From the NCBI RefSeq assembly GCF_029024945.1, contig NZ_CP118976.1, positions 620,001 to 684,000 of the forward strand: a stretch of 64,000 nucleotides of DNA, read 5' to 3'. The translations under genes were made by a program, and so were the position numbers. The notes below the pieces were generated by a model. It did not search any database. It worked only from the letters and a program-made list of their open reading frames with translations, and was not told where the DNA came from. This stretch comes from Staphylococcus succinus (GTDB taxonomy: Bacteria; Bacillota; Bacilli; Staphylococcales; Staphylococcaceae). Below, one piece after another: positions 9,245 through 18,442 of this stretch; position 1 is the stretch's first letter; the number at the start of each line of letters is the position of its first letter.

Positions 9245-10856
9245 TAATATAAGACAATTCAGGGTGTGATATGCCTAATAAATCATGTAAAGCTTGATAG
9301 CGTTCGAATAGCCGTTCATATTGTTTAACTTTTGTTGGTTCAGGATATTTACGATAATATACAGGTTGTTTCATATGCATGACGGTTGATTTTAGAGAAT
9401 CATAAGCGCCGCCAACATGGGCTCCTAGCATAGCCGCCCCCAATGCAGTAGCATTACTTGAATCTATGACGACGACTTCTTTGTTAAGTACGTTTGCATA
9501 AATATCGACAAGAAGTTTACTTTTAATAGGAATACCACCCGCTGCATAGACGGTATGGACTGGAATGTTATTATTCTCAAACTGTTGCATTATCATTTTT
9601 GTTCCAAAAGCAGTAGATTCCAAATATGCGCGATGAATCATTTCAAAAGGTGTTTGTAATGTTAAACCAAAGATACTGCCAGTGAGGTGACTATCACTTA
9701 AAATACTACGATTACCATTATGCCAATCTAGCACTGTGACGTGTTGCTTATCGATAGAAATATTAGAGGCTAATATTTCTAAATATTCAATGACGGTCAT
9801 ATTTTTAGCTTCGGCTGCATCAACGATGTGTTTGGGTGCTAGGCTAGCAGAATAATTAAATAGGTCACCTACAGCTGCTTGTCCTGCTTCATAAGCATAT
9901 AAACCTGGAATAATTGCATCTTTTACTGAACCTGTAATGGCAGGAATCGCTTCTTGTTTAGCATCAAGCATTAAATGGCACGTACTGGTGCCGATGACTG
10001 GAGTAAATTCACCTTGCTCAATTGCTCCAACCCCAAGTACACCAGAGTGTGCGTCGATGATATATGGAGAGATTTGGACTTCTTTAGATAACCCCCACAA
10101 ACTTTGGAAATATGGAGAAAGACTTCCCGCACTTTCACCGATGTTAATTACTTCACCTTCACATTTTGATTTAATAATATCAGGTAATTCAGCATCTACT
10201 GCTTTGAAAAATTTATAATTAAAACCATCACCTTCATTGTAAAAGCCTTTAAATCCAATACCACAATTAGAACGAATGTTTTTACCAGTTAATAAACTAA
10301 CTAAATAATCACCTGCTTCCATAATATAAGCAGTTTGCTTTAAGATTTCTGGAGCTTGATGTTTGACCTCTAATATTTTAGGAATCATCCATTCGCTATT
10401 CACGCTATGCCCATAGTAATCTAACCAAGAAGGATCAATAGCGTCACTGATTTTTTTCATATGAGTGGCTTCATCTTGTGCACCATGATGTTTCCATAAT
10501 TTTACATACGCGTGGGGATTATCTTTTAAATCATCGTGCATATGTAATGGTTTAAATGCTTCATCTAAAAATACAATCGTACAACTTGTGAAATCAATAC
10601 CGATACCAATGATGGCAGTAGGGTCAACTTTACTGTCATCAATTACTTGTTGTACACCGTCTTTAAGTATATTTGTATAGTCTTCTGCATGTTGTAAAAA
10701 ATAATTATGAGGAAGTTCTTTACCATTTAGTGATCCTGAAATTGTACCATGTGGATATGCTTTGATATAAGTAGAAATAATCTCTCCGTTCGATGTATCT
10801 ACTAAGAATACACGACCAGAAGCAGTACCATAATCGATTCCGATACTATAACTCAT
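9240..10856 (-). CDS. araB: Ribulokinase-like FGGY sugar kinase
   Basis: FGGY carbohydrate kinase of 538 aa. The N-terminal phosphate loop is GIDYGTASGR (6-15); the active-site stretch GIDFTSCT is present; ATP-binding glycines appear late (AAGGIPIKSKLLVDIYANVL and ATALGAAMLGAHVGGA). The pattern GIDYGTxSGR plus TSTCH fits L-ribulokinase, which phosphorylates L-ribulose in arabinose catabolism. There is no araA, araD or araR nearby, so the gene is an orphan and another ketopentose substrate is possible. The ribosome binding site AGGAGG is strong. A cre-like site about 60 bases upstream suggests catabolite repression. Confidence 0.85.
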   Translation of the reverse strand: MSYSIGIDYGTASGRVFLVDTSNGEIISTYIKAYPHGTISGSLNGKELPHNYFLQHAEDYTNILKDGVQQVIDDSKVDPTAIIGIGIDFTSCTIVFLDEAFKPLHMHDDLKDNPHAYVKLWKHHGAQDEATHMKKISDAIDPSWLDYYGHSVNSEWMIPKILEVKHQAPEILKQTAYIMEAGDYLVSLLTGKNIRSNCGIGFKGFYNEGDGFNYKFFKAVDAELPDIIKSKCEGEVINIGESAGSLSPYFQSLWGLSKEVQISPYIIDAHSGVLGVGAIEQGEFTPVIGTSTCHLMLDAKQEAIPAITGSVKDAIIPGLYAYEAGQAAVGDLFNYSASLAPKHIVDAAEAKNMTVIEYLEILASNISIDKQHVTVLDWHNGNRSILSDSHLTGSIFGLTLQTPFEMIHRAYLESTAFGTKMIMQQFENNNIPVHTVYAAGGIPIKSKLLVDIYANVLNKEVVVIDSSNATALGAAMLGAHVGGAYDSLKSTVMHMKQPVYYRKYPEPTKVKQYERLFERYQALHDLLGISHPELSYIK

Positions 10857-10915
10857 GTTGTGAAGCCTCCTAAATAATTAGTAGTGAAAATAAAGAACAA
10901 TCTATTTTAATATAA

Positions 10916-10929
10916 TGATAGTGCTTACA
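10916..10929 (-). promoter_or_regulatory. cre-like site (CcpA) upstream of araB
   Basis: Minus strand TGTAAGCACTATCA, one mismatch (CG to CA) to TGWAANCGNTNWCA. It is 60 bases upstream of the araB start and fits a sugar kinase gene. Confidence 0.5.
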
Positions 10930-11100
10930 TAATATAATGTAAAGTTTATATACCTAATATGTTTTTTGGTGAAAGAAGGCATAGATTGTATGAAAGATTA
11001 GAAAGTGACATAAAAAATAACACCCTATAAAGTAGTGTGTATTTAAATTTGAAGTGGTATCATCAAGGTATATTATTTACAAAAGAGAGGTGTCGAACAA

Positions 11101-12000
11101 ATGTCATTAAAAATCGAACATATTACTAAAAGATATAAAGATTTTACTGCGGTCAATGATATTTCATTATCGTTAGACCAAGGTAAAATGTTGGGTTTTT
11201 TAGGTAGAAATGGTGCAGGGAAGACGACGACTTTCCGGATGATATTAGGTTTAACGCCTATTACTGAGGGAGAAATAACCTATAATAACAAAGTAATCGA
11301 TCGAAGTTTATATAACCGGATAGGTTATTTACCGGAAGAAAGAGGCTTACACCCTAAGATGAAAGTTGAAAAAGAGTTACGTTATCTCGCTACTTTAAAA
11401 GGTATGAAAGCAAAAGAAATAACAAAAGCTATAGATTACTGGTTAAATCGTTTTGATATTAGCGAAAATAGAGAAAAGAAAATTGAAGCTTTATCAAAAG
11501 GCAATCAACAGAAGATTCAACTTTTAGCAAGCATGTTACACAACCCTGAGTTACTGATTTTAGATGAGCCTTTCAGTGGTTTAGATCCCGTTAACGTAGA
11601 GCTATTAAAATCAGCAGTACAAGATTTAAATAATGCTGGTACAACAATAATTTATAGCTCACATAGAATGGAACATGTAGAAGAACTTTGTGATGATGTA
11701 TGTATATTGAATAAGGGGAAATTAGTTGTATCAGGGCCCATAAACGAAGTGAAGGCCAACCATGGCAACAAGAGCGTCATTATAGAAACAGAACACGAAA
11801 TGAAAGAAATTGATAATTTACCAGGTGTACTTCAGGTAGAAAGAAATAAGAAAGAGATTAAAGCGATGATTGAATCAGAAGCAATTGCTGAAAGTATTTA
11901 TGAGGTTGTTATACAATATGGTTTTGTAAAAAGGTTCCAAGTTGTTGAACCATCACTTAATGAGATTTTTATAGATAAAGTTGGTGATTTGCATGGATAA
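11101..12000 (+). CDS. ABC transporter ATP-binding protein (NatA/YhaQ-like)
   Basis: ATPase subunit of an ABC-2 type exporter. Walker A is GRNGAGKTT (35-43), the signature is LSKGNQQ, Walker B is LLILDEPFSGLDP, and the H-loop lies in IYSSHRMEHVEEL. A C-terminal domain of about 85 residues follows, as in NatA/YhaQ proteins. It overlaps the permease gene by 8 bases, so the two are co-translated. The nearest known relatives act in Na+ or drug/lipid export, but the substrate is not defined here. GAGAGGTG precedes the ATG. Confidence 0.9.
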   Translation: MSLKIEHITKRYKDFTAVNDISLSLDQGKMLGFLGRNGAGKTTTFRMILGLTPITEGEITYNNKVIDRSLYNRIGYLPEERGLHPKMKVEKELRYLATLKGMKAKEITKAIDYWLNRFDISENREKKIEALSKGNQQKIQLLASMLHNPELLILDEPFSGLDPVNVELLKSAVQDLNNAGTTIIYSSHRMEHVEELCDDVCILNKGKLVVSGPINEVKANHGNKSVIIETEHEMKEIDNLPGVLQVERNKKEIKAMIESEAIAESIYEVVIQYGFVKRFQVVEPSLNEIFIDKVGDLHG

Positions 12001-13231
12001 ATTTCTTTCGACCTTTTCCTTAACATACAAAAACAAAATCAAGACGAAATCATTTATGATATTCACAACAATTGTCATTATTTTAATAATTGCCGCTTCA
12101 AATGTAAATAAAATCATGGATGTGTTTGATGACGGACCAGATAAAGTAGGAGTCGTTACTTCAAATGATGATATTTATAAAGCTATTCAGGCACAAGGCA
12201 AACAAATGGATGATGATACTAAGTTTAAGAAAGTAACAGAGAAACAAGCTAAATATCAAATAGAGAACAAGAAGTTGGATAAGGCTTATATGATCCACTT
12301 AAATAAAGATAACAAGCTATCGGGAAACATTTTGAGTAAAGATCCTGTATCAGAAGAAGATAAGCAAAAATTACAAGGTACTTTAACCACCATTCAAACA
12401 CAAATTATAGCTTCGAATTTAGATCTTACTCCAAAAGAACTGAAACAATTACAATCACAAAGTAAGGTGACAACAGAACTTATCTCTGATAATGGTAGTC
12501 AGTCAAATTTAAGTGAAGCACAAAAAACATTTAATACTGTAATGGTATATGTAGGGATAATGTTAATGTTCTTTATCATTATCAATTATGCAGGGCAAGT
12601 TGCGATGGAGATTGCAACTGAGAAAACGTCACGCGTCATTGAAATGATTATAACAAGCGTTTCTCCAGTGACTCATATACTTGCTAAGATTTCAGCTGTC
12701 ATTGCAGTTGCTTTAACACAAATTGTGATTATTATATTAACAGGCGTTATCTGTTTCTTTATATTTGATATCGGAGAGATGCTCAAAGGATTTAATATAG
12801 AGCCTAATGAATTAACGATGCAGTTGACGATTGTAGGTATCGTTTCTTGGATTATCGGTATTTTATCGTATGTTATTTTGGCAGCTATTTTAGGTTCGAT
12901 TACTGCACGTATTGAAGATATCAATCAAGCACTCATGCCTATGACTTTAATGAGTATGATAGCTTTTTATATCTCGATTTTTAGTGCTACCAACCCAGAT
13001 ACATTATTAGCAAAAATCACAAGCTTTATTCCTTTACTCTCTCCGTTTGTAATGTTTGTGCGTGCTTCAACGCCTGATGTAGCTGTTTGGGAAATTTTAG
13101 TGAGTATTGCGTTATCGATAATAACAATTTTTGTGTTGTTATGGATAGCAGTACGAAGTTATAAAGATACGATACTAAGTTTTGATAAAGGTTTTATGAA
13201 TTCTATGAAAAATATCTTTAATAAAAATTAA
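11993..13231 (+). CDS. ABC-2 type permease (NatB/YhaP-like)
   Basis: Membrane partner of the preceding ATPase, 412 aa. One N-terminal helix (about 20-40) is followed by an extracytoplasmic domain of about 150 residues rich in Lys, Asp and Gln, and then five or six C-terminal helices (from about residue 180), with the conserved EIATEKTSRVIEMIITSVSP segment that couples to the ATPase. That layout is typical of YhaP/NatB. The start is the ATG at 11993, inside the end of the ATPase gene; the frame opens at 11981 but no better start exists there. A terminator follows closely. Confidence 0.88.
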   Translation: MDKFLSTFSLTYKNKIKTKSFMIFTTIVIILIIAASNVNKIMDVFDDGPDKVGVVTSNDDIYKAIQAQGKQMDDDTKFKKVTEKQAKYQIENKKLDKAYMIHLNKDNKLSGNILSKDPVSEEDKQKLQGTLTTIQTQIIASNLDLTPKELKQLQSQSKVTTELISDNGSQSNLSEAQKTFNTVMVYVGIMLMFFIIINYAGQVAMEIATEKTSRVIEMIITSVSPVTHILAKISAVIAVALTQIVIIILTGVICFFIFDIGEMLKGFNIEPNELTMQLTIVGIVSWIIGILSYVILAAILGSITARIEDINQALMPMTLMSMIAFYISIFSATNPDTLLAKITSFIPLLSPFVMFVRASTPDVAVWEILVSIALSIITIFVLLWIAVRSYKDTILSFDKGFMNSMKNIFNKN

Positions 13232-13237
13232 AGTTTA

Positions 13238-13279
13238 GAAACGGTTAAACCCCAACCAGGGAAGTAACCGTTTCTTTTT
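13238..13279 (+). terminator. Terminator of the ABC exporter operon
   Basis: Stem GAAACGGTTA / TAACCGTTTC with a 17-base loop, followed by TTTTT, just after the permease stop. Confidence 0.85.
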
Positions 13280-13759
13280 AAAACCTAAATATATAATAAA
13301 TATAGACAAGTAATATATGATTTATAATTTGAAAATGTTAAAAATAGAAAGAAATTTTGCGTTGAAAATACATAGTATTGTAAAAAAGTATAACAATTTT
13401 AGAAATAGTTTGATAGAATTGACGATTAGTATAGATATATATTTGTATAAATTGTTACAATATAAGAGTATAACGAATTAAAAGTAAGAGGAATGCATTC
13501 ATACTATGAGTTATGATTAATGTTAAATTTCTTTCAGTAATGCACTTATGTTTAAGGGAAGCATGAGAGCACCCATTCGGATACAGAAACATGTAGTAGT
13601 ATGACAGTTGATGATTTTAGCGAATTTAAGAATTACCTATAACCGATACATAACCCCGTTTGCATTGGTTATAGGTTACGTTTGTAATTGATGTTTTATT
13701 CATGATAAAACCATGCGTTGATATAAAGAGAAAATGTTTGGTTTGAAAGGGAGTAATTG
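13280..13759 (+). other. Long gene-free leader region upstream of galM with possible structured RNA
   Basis: About 480 bases lie between the exporter terminator and galM, without an open frame that has a ribosome binding site. Visible elements: an 11-base palindrome ATTGTTACAAT (13451-13461); a -10-like TATAAC (13469-13474); complementary segments CATACTA (13500-13506) and TAGTATG; a 10-bp inverted repeat ACCTATAACC (13635-13644) / GGTTATAGGT (13667-13676) whose loop contains AACCCCG; and a small hairpin GTTTTAT / ATAAAAC (13693-13711). These could be a small RNA or a long structured 5' leader of galM. I cannot assign a family, and no clear T-run terminator is seen. Confidence 0.35.
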
Positions 13760-14773
13760 ATGATGTTTGCAAAAGTAGAAAGTCAAAGTAATGGAATTGA
13801 TTTAATAAAAATTGATAATGAGGAAACGAAAATTGTTTTTACGAATTATGGTGCACGAATAGTTTCATGGAAATTTGATGATAATAATATTGTACTTGGT
13901 AATGTAGTAGAAGCGGATGAGTTTTACACAGAAAATCCATTTAATTTTGGTGCTACAATTGGTCGCTATGGTGGTAGAATAGCCAATGCAACTTTCCAAT
14001 TAGATGGAAAAACGTATCAACTTGATTCCAATAATGGCCAACATAATATTCATGGCGGTCCACACGGACTTGATACACAATTTTTTGATTATGAAGTTGA
14101 AGAGCAAGTTGGACAAGTGAAAGTTATTTTTAAAACTACAATTAAGAGCTCAGTTGACCATTTCCCTGGAGATATTGATTTAGAAGTCATACATACGTAC
14201 GATGTTGATCATAAATGGACAATTGAATATAAAGCGATAGCTACTGAAAAGACGATATTTAATCCAATGAATCATGTGTACTTTAACTTGAATAGAGATA
14301 ATAAGGTTATTGATAATCACAGTATTGCAAGTTCCAAGCTAGATATGTATTTATTGAATGAAGACAATATTGTTCAAAGTTTAGAGCCAGTAGATTTAGT
14401 GAATAAATTTAATTCTGAGAATATACAATTTAAAGATATATTTAATAGTGAAGATTCAGTAATTAAAGAACAAATGAATCGTTTTGGTGGTATCGATCAT
14501 CCATTTGATTTAGGAAGTAATGAAATGACTGTCGAAAACAAACATTTTTTATTAAAAGTAAAAACTGATATGCCAAATATTGTGATATTCACATTTAACG
14601 ATACTACAAGTTGGCAAAGTGACTTTAATATTTATAAAGCACATTCTGGTTTTACACTTGAAACGCAATGTATACCTAATGATATTAATTTATTAGGAGA
14701 TAAAGCACCTTCAATCTTAGAAGCTAATAAACCATATTACTCTAAAACGTCTTATAAGATTTTTGAAAAATAA
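13760..14773 (+). CDS. galM: Aldose 1-epimerase (galactose mutarotase)
   Basis: Interconverts alpha and beta anomers of hexoses in the cytoplasm. The family motifs are present: IGRYGGRIANATFQLDGK, NGQHNIHGG (first catalytic His region), NPMNHVYFNL (second His) and GFTLETQ (the catalytic Glu near the C-terminus). Length 337 aa is normal. Start chosen at the ATG at 13760, six bases after AAAGGGAG; a further ATG at 13763 is possible. No other galactose genes are adjacent, so it is probably a general sugar mutarotase gene with its own long leader. Confidence 0.9.
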   Translation: MMFAKVESQSNGIDLIKIDNEETKIVFTNYGARIVSWKFDDNNIVLGNVVEADEFYTENPFNFGATIGRYGGRIANATFQLDGKTYQLDSNNGQHNIHGGPHGLDTQFFDYEVEEQVGQVKVIFKTTIKSSVDHFPGDIDLEVIHTYDVDHKWTIEYKAIATEKTIFNPMNHVYFNLNRDNKVIDNHSIASSKLDMYLLNEDNIVQSLEPVDLVNKFNSENIQFKDIFNSEDSVIKEQMNRFGGIDHPFDLGSNEMTVENKHFLLKVKTDMPNIVIFTFNDTTSWQSDFNIYKAHSGFTLETQCIPNDINLLGDKAPSILEANKPYYSKTSYKIFEK

Positions 14774-14785
14774 ATAAGATCATCT

Positions 14786-14822
14786 AAAAAGAACATACCA
14801 TTGAAGTGGTATGTTCTTTTTA
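14786..14822. terminator. Bidirectional terminator between galM and the MOSC gene
   Basis: Stem AAAAAGAACATACCA / TGGTATGTTCTTTTT with a six-base loop between convergent genes. Confidence 0.88.
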
Positions 14823-14855
14823 ATTGATTATTATGCGCTTATATATGAATAGGTT

Positions 14856-15524
14856 TTATTTGTTTTCGAGGGTTTGTGCACGTGTTAAGAATTTCTCTAA
14901 CTTAGAAATACGTTCGTCAGTTAAGTATGGATTATTTAATGCATATGTTAATCTAGATATGTTTTTATTGTCATTGTAATAAATATCATTAAGTTCAAAA
15001 ACAGAGAGTGATGTAGCTTTATCGGCTGATTTTATTAATTTTAAATTAGAAGAATCATGTACCACACCTTCTTTCAATACTCTGAAATAAAAGCCTGTTC
15101 TACATGAACGGGACATACGTTTGACTAAGTCAGGGATTTGATATTTCTCCTGAATTTTCCAACAAGGCTCTCTGATTTCAGCAACTTCGACAATGGCTTC
15201 TCCGAGTGAGAATTGATCACCAAAATGGACATCTTTTTCATCTAAATCAAGGACAGTTAAATTCTCCCCAAACATAGCGTAATTAGGTAAAGTTGGTAAA
15301 TCGTCTTTCCATAATTTATAATTCTTTTTACTGTAAACACAAACTGCCTTATTAGGACCACCATGTCCTTTATATTCTTGCTCATCTTCAATAAATCCAG
15401 TTTTAGTGAGTAACATTGTACCTTGAAATTTTTCTTTGTTTAGTGCTGAACGCATAGGGCGTTTCTTACTATAAGGTAAATCTTGAATTTTACCAGTTGA
15501 GATTGCATTTAAGGCATATATCAT
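14856..15524 (-). CDS. MOSC domain protein (YiiM-like)
   Basis: 222-residue MOSC domain protein. Visible motifs are the YKGHGGPNKAVCVY segment, FGENLTV, and EIREPCWKI with the conserved Cys that in MOSC proteins is thought to contact the molybdenum cofactor sulfur. The C-terminal about 60 residues form a helical extension as in YiiM. YiiM-type proteins reduce N-hydroxylated base analogues such as 6-hydroxylaminopurine, using molybdenum cofactor. The start is supported by AAGGGGG. It is a single-gene unit. Moco chemistry links it loosely to the formate dehydrogenase at 49 kb. Confidence 0.85.
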   Translation of the reverse strand: MIYALNAISTGKIQDLPYSKKRPMRSALNKEKFQGTMLLTKTGFIEDEQEYKGHGGPNKAVCVYSKKNYKLWKDDLPTLPNYAMFGENLTVLDLDEKDVHFGDQFSLGEAIVEVAEIREPCWKIQEKYQIPDLVKRMSRSCRTGFYFRVLKEGVVHDSSNLKLIKSADKATSLSVFELNDIYYNDNKNISRLTYALNNPYLTDERISKLEKFLTRAQTLENK

Positions 15525-15685
15525 TATTTTCCCCCTTAAAGACTAATTATTATAATTTTAAAACAATATTCCTATTATGCAAACTAAACCAATAAATTAG
15601 AAGTGAAAATTCTTTTTTAACTATGTATTTTTATAAATCTCATGTACAATAAAAGGAAAAGTACTGTGTGTAAAGGGGAAGCATT

Positions 15686-16369
15686 ATGGATAAGAAACAG
15701 TTGAAAATAAGTACATTTAATGATGCGTTAGACCAAATTAAAGACGGTATGATTGTGGGTATTGGTTCTGGATCAACAATAGAATTGCTTGTTCCCAAAA
15801 TTGCTAGCAAACTAGATCAAGAAAACATTCATATTACAGGCGTATGTACATCGAATAAGACTGCATTTATAGCAAAAGAATTAGGTATTCGAGTAGTGGA
15901 TGTGAATGATGTTGATCGAATTGATGTTGCAATTGATGGTGCGGATGAAGTAGATGAAAATTTAAATTTGATTAAAGGCGGCGGGGGAGCGTTATTTAGA
16001 GAAAAAGTCATCGATGCAATGGCAGATAGGTTTATTGTATTAGTTGATGAATCTAAACGTGTAGACTACCTAGGCCAAACATTTAAATTACCAGTTGAGG
16101 TAGATAAATTTAATTGGTTACTCGTTTCCAAAAAAATTGAAGCAGACCAAAATGTAAAAACGATTCGTCGTGTGGTTGATGATGTACCATTTATAACAGA
16201 TAATGGGAATTACATACTTGATATTGTATTGCATAAAAATATAGATCCATATGCTATGCATGAATATCTTATTCATCTTGTAGGCGTATTGGAAACAGGA
16301 TATTTCCTAGATGTAACTGACCAAGTGATTATTGGTACACAAGCAGGCGTGAAAGTGATTCAAAAATAA
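15686..16369 (+). CDS. rpiA: Ribose-5-phosphate isomerase A
   Basis: Converts ribose 5-phosphate to ribulose 5-phosphate in the pentose phosphate pathway. The RpiA signatures are all present: GIGSGST (25-31), DVAIDGADEVDENLNLIKGGGGAL with the catalytic Asp and Lys region, and the DESKRVDYLG segment. Length 227 aa is standard. AAAGGGGA precedes the ATG. Convergent with lyrA; about 330 bases separate them. Confidence 0.96.
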   Translation: MDKKQLKISTFNDALDQIKDGMIVGIGSGSTIELLVPKIASKLDQENIHITGVCTSNKTAFIAKELGIRVVDVNDVDRIDVAIDGADEVDENLNLIKGGGGALFREKVIDAMADRFIVLVDESKRVDYLGQTFKLPVEVDKFNWLLVSKKIEADQNVKTIRRVVDDVPFITDNGNYILDIVLHKNIDPYAMHEYLIHLVGVLETGYFLDVTDQVIIGTQAGVKVIQK

Positions 16370-16699
16370 TTTATCTTTAACGATATGAAAACCTTCACAT
16401 TAAAACAATGTAAGTTTAAGATTGTTGACCAGCGTTCTGACTTTGTGGCAGTTTTTTTGTGGATATTTTCTGAGAGTATTGTCTTACTTTATAATGTTTA
16501 GTTATTATTTTTCCTTCAAGAATGAGCCTGAAAATCCTTCTATGAAGTTAAAAATGGTAATTAGTCTTGTAAAAAGGCTGCGACTCTACGGTCATTATGC
16601 AACATTGTATTTGATAAATGAAAAGACAAAGCAAATGCTATTTTTAGCACTTGCTTTGTCTTTTTTTTGATATTTTACTATGAGTTAAGTGTCACTACA
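16370..16699 (+). other. Gene-free stretch after rpiA with a terminator at its end
   Basis: About 330 bases between convergent rpiA and lyrA. A short frame (16422-16670) runs through it, but it starts at TTG without a ribosome binding site and reads into the terminator hairpin, so I do not call it a gene. The stretch may be a long 3' untranslated region of rpiA. No repeat or mobile-element end could be recognised with confidence. Confidence 0.45.
16621..16668. terminator. Terminator between rpiA and lyrA
   Basis: Hairpin AAAGACAAAGCAAATGCTA / TAGCACTTGCTTTGTC with a short T-rich loop and an eight-base T-run on the plus strand. It resembles the ssaA terminator at 61.7 kb. Confidence 0.8.
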
Positions 16700-18187
16700 C
16701 TATCGACGATGGCCACGTTTACTTTTTAGTTTAAAAGGAGAACGCTGTGCCGATTTATTATTATTTGACTCTTCATTTTGAGTTGTTTGCTGTGGTTCAG
16801 CTGAATCTTGTTCATTATCTTCCGTTATAGATGCTTTAGCGTTTTTCACCGCAGAAGATTTACGGTTTGAACCGTAGCGTTTTTTTTTCATAATTGTTTC
16901 ATCTTGTGTACCTTTTGAAGTATCAGTGTGTGCTTTTTCCGTTGAAGCTTCAACAGGACTATAGCGTTTTTGTTTACTATCTACTTGCTTTGTTTGATTT
17001 GAATCTTCTTTATCCTCAGATGTAGGCTGTGAAATAATATTTGCACGACTATCATCATTGATTGAATCATTCTGTATGTCTTGATTATTATTGGCATTAG
17101 CTTTTGATTCATCATGACGATGTTCAAGGTCTTGTTCATCAACAGGCGATGTATGGTTTGTGCTTGCGTGATTTGATTGTTGATTAGCACGTGAATCCTT
17201 TGCATGTTGCGAGTCTTGTTGCTGTGTACTGTCATTGTCTACTGGTGTGTCCTCTACTTGTTTATCATGTTGAGTTGTAGCTGGCTCACTTTTTTGTGAT
17301 TTATCATCATGTTTTGTATGAGATTGTGCCGCGGCATTATCATTTTCAGAGTCTTCGTTAACATGATCTAAGTAATTGTTTTCATCTACTTCGTCTAAGT
17401 TACGTTTAGTAAAGAAGTAGAAAATACCACGAATAATGAAGCTTAACACAATATAGATAACTGCTACTACTGTTGTAGAAAGCGCGATGACTTTCATAGA
17501 AAATACATAACCTAATTCTTCATTGAACAAGAATACTAGGCCAAATGCCATTGCTGCATGAAATATTGTAGCGATATAGATTGTACGACCTTTTGTAGCT
17601 CTAATTAGCTCACCGATAATCATAGAAAATGCGAAATAATATAAGAAACTATATAACGTATATTCAAAACTGAATGCTATATTAATACTCCATATTGCAT
17701 ACATAATACCGACTAAAATAGAAGCGAATAAGGTATTCATCTTAGTTTCAACGATATGTTGTAAGTAAGAACGGAAACCCAACTCCACTAAGAATGCCAT
17801 TATTAACTGTCCGAGTATAACTGAGAAAATAGATACTGATAAATCTTCAGATTGTAATAAAACATAACTATCAGCAAAGACATTAAAACTTGCCATTGCT
17901 ATAATAAAAATGATTAATGGCAAAATGAGTGCTAATAAGATTCGCTCAATCACCTTTAAGCTGATTGTGAATTTCAAACTACCTAATTGAGTCGTTCTAT
18001 GTTTGAAAACGATAATACATAGAATTGTAGCGATGAACGGTGCCAAGACACTCATATCAAAAACAAAACTTTTAAACGGCACTGTATTTTGAAAATCTTT
18101 TAGTATAATTGGTAATGCATAAGAGATGATAAAGAAAATAAATATCATCATTGCCCATTGAAAACCGGGTATACGCTTTTTATTCAT
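16700..18187 (-). CDS. lyrA: LyrA/SpdC-like CPBP-fold membrane protein with long disordered tail
   Basis: Membrane domain of about 260 residues with eight hydrophobic segments, then about 230 residues of low-complexity cytoplasmic tail rich in Asp, Gln, Asn, Ser, Thr and His, ending in a basic [13 protein letters not shown]. The membrane part resembles CPBP intramembrane proteases, but the catalytic EExxxR motif is degraded (VELGFR, residues 134-139) and the second-motif His is absent (YAIWSI), as reported for S. aureus SpdC/LyrA, a non-proteolytic scaffold. There SpdC partners glucosaminidase SagB and histidine kinase WalK to control glycan length and surface display. The tail is longer than in S. 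aureus (495 versus 419 aa). GGAGGTTACATA precedes the ATG. Downstream of rpiA, as in S. aureus. Confidence 0.82.
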   Translation of the reverse strand: MNKKRIPGFQWAMMIFIFFIISYALPIILKDFQNTVPFKSFVFDMSVLAPFIATILCIIVFKHRTTQLGSLKFTISLKVIERILLALILPLIIFIIAMASFNVFADSYVLLQSEDLSVSIFSVILGQLIMAFLVELGFRSYLQHIVETKMNTLFASILVGIMYAIWSINIAFSFEYTLYSFLYYFAFSMIIGELIRATKGRTIYIATIFHAAMAFGLVFLFNEELGYVFSMKVIALSTTVVAVIYIVLSFIIRGIFYFFTKRNLDEVDENNYLDHVNEDSENDNAAAQSHTKHDDKSQKSEPATTQHDKQVEDTPVDNDSTQQQDSQHAKDSRANQQSNHASTNHTSPVDEQDLEHRHDESKANANNNQDIQNDSINDDSRANIISQPTSEDKEDSNQTKQVDSKQKRYSPVEASTEKAHTDTSKGTQDETIMKKKRYGSNRKSSAVKNAKASITEDNEQDSAEPQQTTQNEESNNNKSAQRSPFKLKSKRGHRR

Positions 18188-18384
18188 TATGTAACCTCCA
18201 TTTGGGTTTCAGAAAAATCATTTGTTTTTAATTATACATACTTATTAAACAGAAATAAATTAAATTAAAGTATTTATCATTGAAATGTAATAGTTTTACG
18301 TAAACTAACATGTAAATGAAATATTTAAAGTGTATTTTAAATATTATATTTGGGACTATCGGGTAAAGGTAAGTATAAATTGAA

Positions 18385-18413
18385 TTGACAAAAATGTAAG
18401 CGTATACTTAAAT
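18385..18413 (+). promoter_or_regulatory. hutG promoter with overlapping cre-like site
   Basis: TTGACA at 18385-18390, a 17-base spacer and TTAAAT at 18408-18413. Inside the spacer is TGTAAGCGTATACT (18395-18408), two mismatches from the cre consensus. CcpA binding there would block RNA polymerase, consistent with catabolite repression of histidine use. Confidence 0.5.
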
Positions 18414-18442
18414 GTGTTGTAGCATTTCAAAGGAGGAAGACT

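Noticed and set aside
16422..16670. Open frame of 82 codons after rpiA
   Set aside because: TTG start without a site, and it reads into the terminator hairpin.
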